Source: Ramazzottius varieornatus
Taxonomy: Eukaryota; Tardigrada; Eutardigrada; Parachela; Ramazzottiidae
Assembly (NCBI GenBank): GCA_001949185.1
Contig: BDGG01000001.1
Location: 8,478,733 to 8,542,732, forward strand
Length of the DNA: 64,000 nt
Direction: 5' to 3'
Notes under the pieces: generated by a model
The model's database searches: none
What the model was told of the DNA's origin: nothing
The model's input: only the letters and a program-made list of their open reading frames with translations
Program-made: the position numbers and the translations under genes
In this document: piece by piece, positions 46,006 through 55,456 of the stretch
Layout of the letters: every line of letters begins with the position of its first letter
Position numbering within the stretch: position 1 is the first letter of the stretch

Positions 46006-47079
46006 ATGTCTGCTGTTTCTGTGGGACCTGGTGGACACGACGTCTTGACGGGTCACATGGGACATTCTTCGGGTGAACGATTACAAGGCGAACAAGCAGG
46101 CCGAAATGGAAGGGATCCGTGGTTGCTTACCAACGCCACCTACCCGACACCAGAAGAGATTGCCGCCATCCTTCGTCATGTCAAGCAGCTGGATGTCCAT
46201 CGTCAGGTATGCTCCTTCCCAACGTACTCAGTCTCCCGGGCTCCTTCGCCTCTACCGCAGTACGGCAATGAAATACCTTCCTCACCTACCCCAGTTGTCT
46301 ACAGTGTCGTTTCAAAAAAGCCATCTCCTTCTACTCATTTCAACTTCCCCCCAGTCACTCCTACTGTTGACAAGTTGCTTCGACAAAAATCAGCCTACGT
46401 GGTCTTCCAGGATCTGGTTACTGATAGATATGTGCCTGCTAACACCAAGCGCAAACAACCCGGTGACCCTAGTACAGGACACTTGGTGATCGTTGACTTG
46501 CCCTCCTGGCAAGATGTGTTTTTGACTTTCTCTCTCTATCGGAGCTACTATTACCCCGATATGGCTATACCTTTCCTTGCCTATAGTGGCATTATCCGGG
46601 GGTTGGCTTCACGAAAGCCTGACGTGCGCTTTTGGTTGGAATATGACCAACGTTTCCGTCAAAAGATGGCATTGCCGGATTCTGATGTAACCGGGTGGTA
46701 CCACGAGGACCGTGATATCGTTAAGGCCGTTAAAAATAATTTCAAGCCAACTGCTACTACCATCAGCACCGTTGCTCGAGGTCCATACTCTGAGTGGATT
46801 CGCACCGCTACTTGCCATATATGCAGCGAGAAGGGCCATATCGCAACAACATGCCCCAGCAAGAAAGAAGGTGTGAATAGATCTGATAGATTTTCTAACA
46901 TGAAATCTGATGGCTCTAATTCTAACTCTGATGGTAATCGACCTAAAGCTGTGGTCCTGGATTGCAGTCGTTTCAACGAACCCGGTGGCCGCGCTGAACC
47001 ATGTTATCAGAACTATGCCCATAACTGTTCGCAATGCCTCAAACTCGGGCATACCAAGCTCACCCATCGCTACGCTTAG
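46006..47079 (+). CDS. DIRS element ORF1 (gag-like, two zinc knuckles)
   Basis: The frame is open from about 45883; the first ATG is at 46006, giving 357 residues. A Ser/Pro/Val-rich N-terminal half is followed by a globular part (Val-Asp-Leu-Pro-Ser-Trp-Gln-Asp-Val-Phe, then Trp-Leu-Glu-Tyr-Asp-Gln-Arg-Phe-Arg) typical of YR-element Gag. A CCHC knuckle follows (Cys-His-Ile-Cys-Ser-Glu-Lys-Gly-His-Ile-Ala-Thr-Thr-Cys), then a second CCHH-like one (Cys-Ser-Gln-Cys...His...His) at the very end. It would bind element RNA in a capsid-like particle. No lesion is seen in this frame. The next frame overlaps its last 60 or so bases. Confidence 0.75.
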   Translation: MSAVSVGPGGHDVLTGHMGHSSGERLQGEQAGRNGRDPWLLTNATYPTPEEIAAILRHVKQLDVHRQVCSFPTYSVSRAPSPLPQYGNEIPSSPTPVVYSVVSKKPSPSTHFNFPPVTPTVDKLLRQKSAYVVFQDLVTDRYVPANTKRKQPGDPSTGHLVIVDLPSWQDVFLTFSLYRSYYYPDMAIPFLAYSGIIRGLASRKPDVRFWLEYDQRFRQKMALPDSDVTGWYHEDRDIVKAVKNNFKPTATTISTVARGPYSEWIRTATCHICSEKGHIATTCPSKKEGVNRSDRFSNMKSDGSNSNSDGNRPKAVVLDCSRFNEPGGRAEPCYQNYAHNCSQCLKLGHTKLTHRYA

Positions 47080-48855
47080 TGTTCCATCTACCTCGCTAGC
47101 ACCCGTTCCTGTTACCACTCATCATTTTACTTCTGTTGAAATTCCTGATGAAGCATACACCCCGTTGATACCAGAACGGTTCGCTCATGCCCTGAAGGAA
47201 TATCCCGACTCCGAATTTGCTGATTATTTCGTCAATGGTCTTATCAATGGTTTTCGCCCGGGTTATACCGGCCCTGATGTCACTCAAATTACTCCTAACG
47301 CTCGAACTGCTCGGGAACACCCTGAGGTCGTACGCGATTAAAAGAGGTCGCTGCAAAGCACACCGTCGGTCCTTTGGACCATCCGCCTTTTCCCCACTTC
47401 ATTTGTTCCTCCATGGGTGTACGCCCCAAAAAACTAGGCGGAGTTCGCCTTATTATGAACTTGTCCAGACCCTTCAGAAAGTCAGTCAACGATTACATCT
47501 CGAAAACAGATTATACCCTTAACTTCTGTTCAGTCGACGACGCCATTGATATTTGTCTTAAACTTGGAAAGGGCTGTTTGATGGCGAAAACGGATTTGAA
47601 GGGCGCCTTTAGACTCATTCCAGTCGCGAAAGAGGATTGGCATCTGCTTGTTCATATGTGCGATGGAAAATATTACTTCGATACGGTACTGCCGTTTGGG
47701 TGTCGATCTTCACCTAGTTTGTTCGATGATCTCTCCAAAATTCTCGAATGGAAAATTAAGACCACTGGCGGAATGCTCGATGTTTTGCATTACATCGACG
47801 ATTTCTGGTGGGCTGCACCTAGTTCGTCACCTGCGTGCCATCATACGTTGATTTTTATACGAGCATTATGTGCACACCTTGGTGTGCCCATAGCGGAAGA
47901 AAAAACCGAGGGCCCTACGACTAAACTCACCTTCCTCGGCATTCAACTCGATACTGAAACTCAGACTATCAGCATTCCGGAAAGTAAAGTTAGGGAAATT
48001 CAAGATTTGTTCACGGTATACAAAGCTAGAGTTAAAGCTACTAAACGGGAAATTCTTAGCATTTGCGGACAATTAGGCTTTGCAACCAAATTAATCCCGG
48101 CTGGCAGAATCTTCCTCCGAAGGATGCTCAATCGTGCACATAAGGTTAAACAACTTGACCATCCTAAACTGAAACTGAACGATGGCTTCAGAGCAGATCT
48201 GCAGTGGTGGATAGATTTTCTTCCGACATGGAATGGCTCGTGCAAGTTTCTTCTGACAAAATGGGTGGCGACCCCAAGTATGCATCTATTCACCGACGCA
48301 TCAGATAGCATCGGTTGCGGTGGTGTTTACGGCGCAGAATGGTTTCAATTACGATGGCCAAGCTGGCTACTTGAAGCCAGACCATCCATTGCTTTGTTGG
48401 ACCTGTTGCCAGTTTTGATCTCGTGTTGTGTTTGGGGGTCAAACTGGCAGACAAAGCGAATCTTACTTCATTCCGACAATATGTCGGTGGTCCAGATCTG
48501 GGCAAGATGTACGTTATCGAATGTCGCCATCAAGACGGTGATACGCCGCATCTATTTTGAAGCGGCAAACAACAACTTCACGCTAAGAATAACGCACATA
48601 AGCGGCGTCGATAATACATTGGCTGATGCTGTGTCTAGATTCGACAACGCGCGGTTCTTCGAAAATCATCCCAAGGCCAATACCGAGCCCATAATGGTAG
48701 ACAGCATCCTAGATTTTCTACGGGAGATGATGCTAGAACCCGGAAACTGTTCGAACTCGATGCAAGATCGCGAGAGCTCGTCAGTAAGCGATTGGCTACC
48801 TCTACCAGAAAAGGCTACCGAAGTGGATTTGAGCGATTTCGCTCTTTCTGTTTGA
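47017..48855 (+). pseudogene. DIRS element ORF2: reverse transcriptase-RNase H, one frameshift
   Basis: An overlapping ATG at about 47017 begins a leader with Glu-Tyr-Pro-Asp-Ser-Glu-Phe-Ala-Asp-Tyr and Asn-Gly-Phe-Arg-Pro-Gly-Tyr, typical of YR-element polyproteins. At 47339-47341 a TAA ends it; the RT continues one frame over, as if one base were lost at about 47340. The RT has Gly-Gly-Val-Arg-Leu-Ile-Met-Asn-Leu-Ser, Lys-Thr-Asp-Leu-Lys-Gly-Ala-Phe (catalytic D), Leu-Pro-Phe-Gly-Cys, Tyr-Ile-Asp-Asp-Phe (YxDD) and Thr-Phe-Leu-Gly-Ile. RNase H follows with Leu-Phe-Thr-Asp-Ala-Ser and, later, His-Ser-Asp-Asn and Asp-Asn-Thr-Leu-Ala-Asp-Ala. The C-terminus overlaps the recombinase frame by 64 bases. 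Apart from the one indel, the catalytic residues are preserved. Confidence 0.85.
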
Positions 48856-49675
48856 GCCATCATCTCCCTTATCTCCCTATGGATCGCCAAACCATCAGAC
48901 GGTTCGTTTCCTGGTTGGATAGCGAAGGGCTAAGCGGGAAAACAGCGACAGTCTATGTAGCCGGCGTACGTTCAGAACAACTGGAGCACGGTTTCGAAGA
49001 TCCTGGTAGAAATGACCATTACCTCTCAATGACGTTGAAAGGTCTAACCAACCAAACCCGTCCCGACACATACAAGAGAAAGCCTCTGACAATAGAGCAT
49101 TTACGACAGCTCAAAGCTGACCTATTCGGATCTCTCATTCCTCGACACGACCAACTGATGCTTTGGTCGGCTTTCACCATGGCCTTCTACGGCATGTTAC
49201 GTGTGTCCGAGTATACCAGTTCGAATGAGACAAGCTTTGACAAATCAAACCTTGTCCTGAACGACTTACAAATATCCTGCGATTCGGTCCAAATATGTTT
49301 GCGGCGAGATAAAACCCATCGCAAAACCGCACCTCCTGCAATTTATCTAGCAAAAACTCAAACGGATACTTGTCCCGTACAAGCCCTTCACGCTTATTTG
49401 CTAGTCAGTCTTCAGCAAGGCATACACCATTATTCATTTCCCATGATGGATGCTACCTGACTCGCCAACGTGTCAATCGCGAGCTACAAATTTTTCTCGG
49501 GAATGGCTTTACCTCTCATAGTTTCCGGATAGGAGCGGCTTCGACGGCTTCTAAAGCCGGATGCTCCATGGAACAGATTAGGGCCATGGGTAGATGGAGC
49601 AGCGACGTTTCAAACCGATACGTCCGACCAGATATGGTCTCCTTGACCCAAGCTATGCTGCGAATCTCAGGTTAG
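48792..49675 (+). pseudogene. DIRS element ORF3: tyrosine recombinase, one frameshift
   Basis: The N-terminal SAM-like part starts Thr-Arg-Lys-Gly-Tyr-Arg-Ser-Gly-Phe. The catalytic domain has Ala-Phe-Tyr-Gly-Met-Leu-Arg-Val-Ser-Glu (first catalytic Arg), Leu-Arg-Arg-Asp-Lys-Thr-His (Lys), then, in the next frame (49370-49675), Thr-Ser-His-Ser-Phe-Arg-Ile-Gly-Ala-Ala (HxxR) and Met-Gly-Arg-Trp-Ser-Ser followed by Asn-Arg-Tyr-Val-Arg (nucleophile Tyr). The two frames overlap between 49370 and 49460, so one indel lies there, probably around 49400. The full R-K-H-R-Y set is therefore present but in two frames. In YR elements this enzyme inserts a circular DNA intermediate without duplicating the target. 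Confidence 0.85.
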
Positions 49676-49835
49676 TTCAATCAGCCTTCGCTTGGGGTCT
49701 GTGTTTGGGGACTGTGCAAAGGCTGGGCAAATGGCTTACGCAATTGTGTATATCCGCCTACCTTGACAGTTTACCTTCATTGACCCCAAGTACTTCCGTG
49801 TTCGCTTCGTAATTAACGAAGGTCCGGGCGTCAAT

Positions 49836-50095
49836 AAACGTCTGCATATGTCTCAAACAAAGAAGTTTCTGACACTTTGGAGAGTCTTACTGGTATCGAA
49901 GAGGTCAAAACTTAGTGACGACGATAACACAGCGCATACATGATTGAAAATTATTTTTGCGATCATTAATGATTTATATCTAGTCTCTGTTTAGACAATG
50001 AGGAAGCAAAGCACTCCAGGACAATAAATGAATTTACCGGTTAGCCGGATCTGGTGACGATCGATATTGGGGTTGCTGCAACGATCAAATTCTAA
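49836..50095. other. No gene
   Basis: AT-rich spacer between the DIRS element and the mucin-like gene. Confidence 0.4.
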
Positions 50096-50099
50096 TTAG

Positions 50100-50474
50100 C
50101 TAAGCAGTAGCTCCGAATGTATCTTTTCGGTACCTACTTGATCGCGGGGTGGTAGTGGTAGTAGTAGTGGTGGTGGTGGTGGTGGTAGTCGGCGTTGGAC
50201 CTGTGACTGCAGTAGTTGAGGGAGTTGTAGTAGTGGTGGTGGTTGAGGTGAAAGCGGTTCTTCGGATGGTGACGAGACGCTGTTTTCGCGTAGATAGCTG
50301 CTGATTCGAAACATGGATCGCATGTTTTTGCGACCCAAGTTGCGCACTTGATAGTTTTCCATTCGACTTGGGGGAACGAAGTTTCCCGCGTTGTCGTGCT
50401 GGGTCTGCCGAGATGCAGACGACGAGTGCAAAGACGACCGCGAACAGGAAAGAAAGCTTCAAAGTCAGCTTCAT
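50100..50474 (-). CDS. Secreted Thr-rich mucin-like protein
   Basis: A minus-strand ATG frame of 124 residues. The N-terminus is a classical signal peptide: Met-Lys-Leu-Thr-Leu-Lys-Leu, a hydrophobic Phe/Leu/Val core and Cys-Ile-Ser-Ala before Asp-Pro, so cleavage after about residue 23 is likely. The mature part begins basic (Lys/Arg/Ser-rich) and then has two poly-Thr blocks (8 and about 14 Thr) separated by a Pro/Ala/Gly linker. Poly-Thr with Pro is the usual substrate for mucin-type O-glycosylation. The Thr codons form a GTG/GTA-type microsatellite (50145-50245), which should vary in length. The signal peptide argues this is a gene and not merely a repeat in frame. No family assigned. Confidence 0.6.
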   Translation of the reverse strand: MKLTLKLSFLFAVVFALVVCISADPARQRGKLRSPKSNGKLSSAQLGSQKHAIHVSNQQLSTRKQRLVTIRRTAFTSTTTTTTTPSTTAVTGPTPTTTTTTTTTTTTTTPRSSRYRKDTFGATA

Positions 50475-50547
50475 CTTTGGTTAAGTAAGACGGCTGGAAG
50501 TTCTTTTTACAATGTGAAGAGACAGGCAGAACAGCGGCGGCTGACAT

Positions 50548-51320
50548 TGATAAAACACCCTATCGACAGCCTGCTTTTATCTTACTCCGCGTTTGACCGT
50601 TTACTGAATTTTTTGATAAAGAGCCAAGTGAGAGCTGCTGTACGCTGACTCAGGATGTGCTGGGGGTTGATATACAGGAAGTAGTTTACGGAGTAGTTCT
50701 TACCTTCCAGTTGGCACTGACAAGCGCATATTGGTAAAACAGTTTTCTACGTCCCTTTCCTCTATTCTCGACTGCTATTAGTAGTCTCATGAGGCAGATT
50801 AAATGTACTGCTACAGGTAGCGACGTTTTGACGGCATCCCGCCGTTCTGTTTGTCCCATACGAAAGATGCATCTGGGTGGTGGATGGTAAGAGACATTGC
50901 TTTTGGCGCGCCTTTCGAAACCCGATTGAATGAAGATCGAAATATCTTCCTCTTTAGGACGTAATACATACATCAAAGCCTTCCGGACTGAAATCAACTG
51001 CTTCCGACGTTACAAGCGCGTGACCTGCTACACCGTTGATCAATGACGATGATACCCAGCTCTTGATTCCAGTTTCTGTCCAGCCACGTATAACATACCA
51101 AATCGAGAAGGGATGTTTAAGTTCTCATTCATCAATTCATGTTCAAAAGTGCGTTTTCTTCGCTATTGTTGCTGGCGAATCGTGTGTCAATGATCCTTTA
51201 GGCAGCATGTTGGTATATCCGTATATCCGTATCTCCTACATAATATCAAATCTGCGATGGGAAGATGAGGATCGAGTGTGGCTACTGATCCGAGCGAATA
51301 ATACAAGAGGACAGTCTGCT
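50548..51320. other. No recognisable gene
   Basis: Upstream flank of the mucin-like gene and 5' flank of the LINE fragment. Only short ORFs; no core-promoter element could be called. Confidence 0.35.
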
Positions 51321-51329
51321 GCCCATCCA

Positions 51330-52951
51330 GTGCCTCCCAACTCTCGGGGTGACGTTGTCTGTGATCTTTGTGGTTTCAAAGCAGCGAGTGAAGGCTACCT
51401 GAAGAGTCATCGGGGGAAGGGGCCATGTTTGAAGAGGCAGAAGCCACAGGCAGATCGAACAGTTGTTCTTGAGCGGAGCTTAACACCCCGTGTAAATGTT
51501 TTTTTCCAGAACCCCCTGCTTTAGGTAAGCGTCCTCCCCCTACCCTACACAGAATCTCTCATGGAGCTAGAGGAACGGCCGCAGCTGCTTTTGCCAGCAA
51601 GATTAGAGACTGTATCCGGTCGAACACGGCCGATAGCTGGACCAGTCTTCTCCGCTTCCCCTCCATTGCCTTCCGGCAACCTGAGAAAGACAGTCAAATG
51701 AAGAAATCCCTGACGTCGATCGTGAAGGAGAATGTGTCCCGCCCTGCCATGAACGAAGTGACAGTGACCAGACACAGCAAGAAGGTGCGTAACAAGAAGA
51801 TGGATGGGGACTCTTTGCTGAAGAGAAGGGTTGAGCAGAAGCTGAAGGATTGTGACGTCAGTGGAGCCGTCCGGATACTTTCCTCGGATGACGTCATAGT
51901 CCCGCCCACCTTGGAAACGTTGGAAGCACTCCGCTCAAAGCATCCCGCCGAGCAGGATAACCCGTCGTTTCCGCCGAAAGCGTCCCTCGTGCCCATGGTT
52001 GGACAAGTCTCTGCCGAGGAAGTCCTCCAAGCGGTAACCAGCTTTCCTAATGGGTCGGCCGGAGGCCCAGATGGGCTGAGACCTCAGCACCTCAAAGACT
52101 GTTTGAGAGGATCAAGAGATCCTGCCTCCACCGAACTTGCTGAGGCGCTTGCCTGCCTCATGACGTTGATGCTGGAAGGAAAAGTGCCTGATGAGATTTG
52201 CCCAGTTCTTTACGAAGCCTCTCTGACAGCACTTCTTAAGAAGGATGCTGGAATTAGACCGATCGCTGTTGGCAATACCCTACGTCGCCTGGCAGGTAAG
52301 ATGATGAGCAAACGAATCATGGAAGCCATGGGAGTGTTGGTTCGACCCCAACAGCTGGGTTACGGTACGAAAGGTGGTGCCGAAGCAGTTGTTAAGAACA
52401 GTGCTGGACGGCATAGTAGACACGACGCTCTGAATGACATCATCCATCGTGCACTGACAAGTTGTCAGGTGCATAACATTAGAGAGCCTAATGGACTGCC
52501 ACGAGATGACGGGAGGCGACCGGATGGCCTGACGCTCATGCCTTGGTGTCAGGGAAAGGCGTTAGCCTGGGACGTTACAGTGGTGGATACTCTGGCACAG
52601 ACCTATCTCCAGGGATCCACCGAAAGGGTTGGGTTTGCTGCCAACCAAGCTGAGGAAAAGAAACGATCAAAGTACGTGGAGCTGGAAGGACGGTACCTGT
52701 TCTGCGCGGTGGAGTTTGAGACTTTCGGTGTTTTCGGGAACGAAGCGAGGGACCTCATCCAGAAGATTGGTAAGAAGATCATGGATAGGACAGGTGAACC
52801 AAGATCTCTTTCGTTCTTGAAGCAAAAAATTAGCATTGAGATTCAAAGAGGAAATGCTGCTTGTGTTTTTGGTACTTTTGCTCAAAGTCGAGGTTTGGAA
52901 GAGATTTACAATATTTTAGATGCGAAGAAGAACCGCCTTTTGTCTGTGTGA
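51330..52951 (+). pseudogene. LINE fragment B (REL-endonuclease type): zinc finger, RT start and C-terminal endonuclease, RT centre deleted
   Basis: A zinc finger (Cys-Asp-Leu-Cys, then His and Cys) lies at 51357-51430 in one frame. From about 51547 a second frame runs unbroken to TGA 52949-52951. It begins with Ala-Arg-Gly-Thr-Ala-Ala-Ala-Ala-Phe and holds Gly-Pro-Asp-Gly-Leu-Arg-Pro-Gln-His-Leu, Ile-Arg-Pro-Ile-Ala-Val-Gly-Asn-Thr-Leu-Arg-Arg-Leu and Gln-Leu-Gly-Tyr-Gly-Thr-Lys-Gly-Gly-Ala-Glu-Ala, the early RT motifs. Then, with no palm or thumb, come His-Asp-Ala-Leu-Asn-Asp-Ile-Ile-His-Arg-Ala, Arg-Arg-Pro-Asp-Gly-Leu-Thr and Ala-Trp-Asp-Val-Thr-Val-Val-Asp, the PD-(D/E)xK-like endonuclease, and Gln-Arg-Gly-Asn-Ala-Ala near the end. 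The deletion preserved the reading frame, leaving an RT-less open frame of over 460 codons. It is from the same LINE group as 7.5-8.6 kb. Confidence 0.75.
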
Positions 52952-55456
52952 TAGATATTGTTTGTTTGTTTTCTGTGTGTGCGGTTTGGTCCTGCCAGGC
53001 CGGCATTATGCTTTTGAAATCTGGTTTTTTAGTGGTTTTAGCCGACTCAACATTTAAGGCTTAGTTCTTGAATTAAATCGAGAAGTCGAAATTAAAGTAC
53101 ACGTGCTTCGAACCGCGGTGTGTCCTGCATTGTCAAGTAGCTAGCTCACAACTGTCCGGCTGTTTGGGCAATGTCGATCCGAGTGGTCGTGTTTGCCGAC
53201 CGTCCAGTTTTTTAAATCGAGCAGTCGGTTAACAGATCTCGCAGGTGAACTTTAGTGTTTAGTGCATTTCAAGATAACTCGTCGGTTGCCCGTAATCTGA
53301 TGCGTTGGTACCGTTTCTTATACTGAATTGAGAATCAAGTCTGTAACGGTTTTTTATGGATAATTTTTATGGTAATCGACCGAACGAGAAACTTTTGGAT
53401 AGAAAACATCGTGCCTTCAGATCACTATTTGGAACATATGGGGCACTGGGTTTTGGATCAAAGGTATCTTAGTCCACGACATCAGTTGACGAATCAACTG
53501 GCACAGAAAAGCTTAAACGAATTCGCCGGAAGCTTCGCGCTTCACCTTTACCATCGACAATCTTTTGAGCCGAGCTGGAAACTCCATACTGTGCTTCATA
53601 TTAGAGCTTTCTCAACCTAGTCATGAGATGACTAGGGACGGTTTACGCCAGCAGGCGCACAGTAACAGTTTACGACATCCATAAGAACGGACCTTGGATA
53701 GGGTTGAATCTTCCTTGCGATCCTCGTGACTCACCACTGATCGCGGTCATTTTCCCGGATGGCATTCATTCGAAACTCTAGCATTATGCCAGGACTTCGG
53801 TATATCGCTTGTCCGCGAGCAGCAGTCTTCGCACACGAAGTTCCGAAGGCAGACGCACATGCAGTCAGCTGCTTTGTTACATATGCTCTATTCTCCCGCT
53901 ATCTCTACGAAGCCAGTAACCCATGGCGCCGCCTGCGGAACGTACGAGACGTACGGCGTACACGGGTGATTGTGTGGATGACGTAGGCCTGTAGGTGATG
54001 CCATGGGTGACAGTCTTCGTGAAGATATCGGGGCGATACAGTACTCCGCTGCGGAGTAGCAGCGTGGATCAGAAAATAGAACCATTCGAAGCATGTTTTC
54101 CTTGTACAAGACGCTGTCAGCTGATGCCGGGTCAAACAAAGATATACTCTGAATAAGCCAACTTGCTACCACCTAGCATTTCGACGCGGAAAAGTTCAGT
54201 TTGATTTTTGATGATTCATGCATTCATGCTTTCCATACAACTTTCCAAGATGTTTCGATCGAGCACGACATTATCTCAACATCGAACAGTTCGTTTTGTT
54301 AACCGCTATGACTTCCGGTGAGGAAGGCGTACCCTACGGAAAGAGATTCAGTCTGCTGGATTCCTCATTTGTGTCCTGAACCCTAATTTGATATAGACGA
54401 GCTCGTAGTTGTTTAGTTCGACTGTAAAAATCGAAAGTGAGTACAAAAACGCTGAGTTAACTGAGCAAACGATTTGAAACACTTCAAAAAGTCTTGTTTT
54501 AATCATTTCTGATTTTTTGTGCTGAAGGATAACGCGGAATTAGAAAAATACTTCTCGGAAACGCCCTCAAATTTGCGAGTTCTTGTATTTTCCACTTCGC
54601 ACCTCCCGTGGTTTAAGTCATATTCCGACAAATTCCGCATTAATATATCTCGCCGGAAATTTCTCAGGAAGTAGCAGAACGAGCGGTGAATCCAGAGAAA
54701 TTGATCTCCGAGATAAGTAATAATCGCATCGAGAAGAATTTGAAGTTAGGAATAGTGGGAAGAATGATCAAAACCAATTCTCGGCCATTCCACTACATTT
54801 TAAGTAGACTAGGCTCTTACTCGTACTACCATTTTGCGAAAAGACGTACGCATTCGAGCGGTTAGGTCAGTTAATCGACGAGTTCACCTCCCTCTGTAGG
54901 CCGGGACTTCCCATGCGCAACGTGTTTCTCGGAAGAGCTCCTGATAGTAAGTTCTAGAAGCAACACTTCCAAACTTTGTCGCCCTACCTCGGTGAACGAT
55001 AACGTAGAACATGGTTAGAATTTCTAACTGACAAAGAGACCTCCAGGCCATGTCATACGCCGATCATGCTACCGATGCTTTCACGTCATAGCTATGGCTC
55101 TTCGTTCTTGACAAACTATGGGGAGGAAAGCAGCCCTCGAGGGCTGCTTATATCGAAAGTAAAATGCGCATATCTCATGCACACCCCTAAAAATTCAAAA
55201 CTACATCTCTCAGCTGGTTTCCGATTCCTCCGTGCTTCTCAGCGAGAGATATCTTTGCCCGGTTGCGATACTCGATACACATTATCTTCGAGGATATCAC
55301 GGAAAGAGAGTGACCAGAGAGAAAGGCTGGAGTGCCAGCCCAGTCAGATGGTAAATTATACCCACAATCCACCTCGCGAAACTCGCGCAACTCCGGTCTG
55401 TTACGTGCTGTATTCGAAATTCGGAATTCCAACTCACTCACATTTGATTCGAGCTA
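52952..55456. other. No recognisable gene; two perfect or near-perfect small palindromes
   Basis: A hairpin CCTAGTCAT-GAG-ATGACTAGG lies at about 53615-53636, and a perfect 22-base palindrome centred on CTCGAG lies at 55128-55149 (AAGCAGCCCTC and its complement). ORFs such as 53369-53620 and 55066-55464 show no domain. Confidence 0.35.

Larger units (their letters stand above)
45880..49835 (+). mobile_element. DIRS-like tyrosine-recombinase retrotransposon, copy 1 (about 4 kb)
   Basis: Three overlapping frames in the order gag, RT-RNase H and tyrosine recombinase define a YR retrotransposon (DIRS/Ngaro type) that integrates with a recombinase instead of an integrase. The right end is set by loss of similarity with copy 2 at about 49830 (29690 in copy 2). 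Near that end lies the palindrome CTTCGTAATTAACGAAG (about 49803-49819). The left end is not located, because copy 2 is 5'-truncated and I could not find a terminal repeat. Confidence 0.8.

Noticed and set aside
46609-47118. 169-codon minus-strand open frame
   Set aside because: Antisense of the DIRS gag and zinc knuckles.
50096-50547. Other minus-strand frames through the Thr-repeat region (50096-50431 and 50134-50547)
   Set aside because: The trinucleotide repeat opens all frames; only the frame with the signal peptide makes biological sense.
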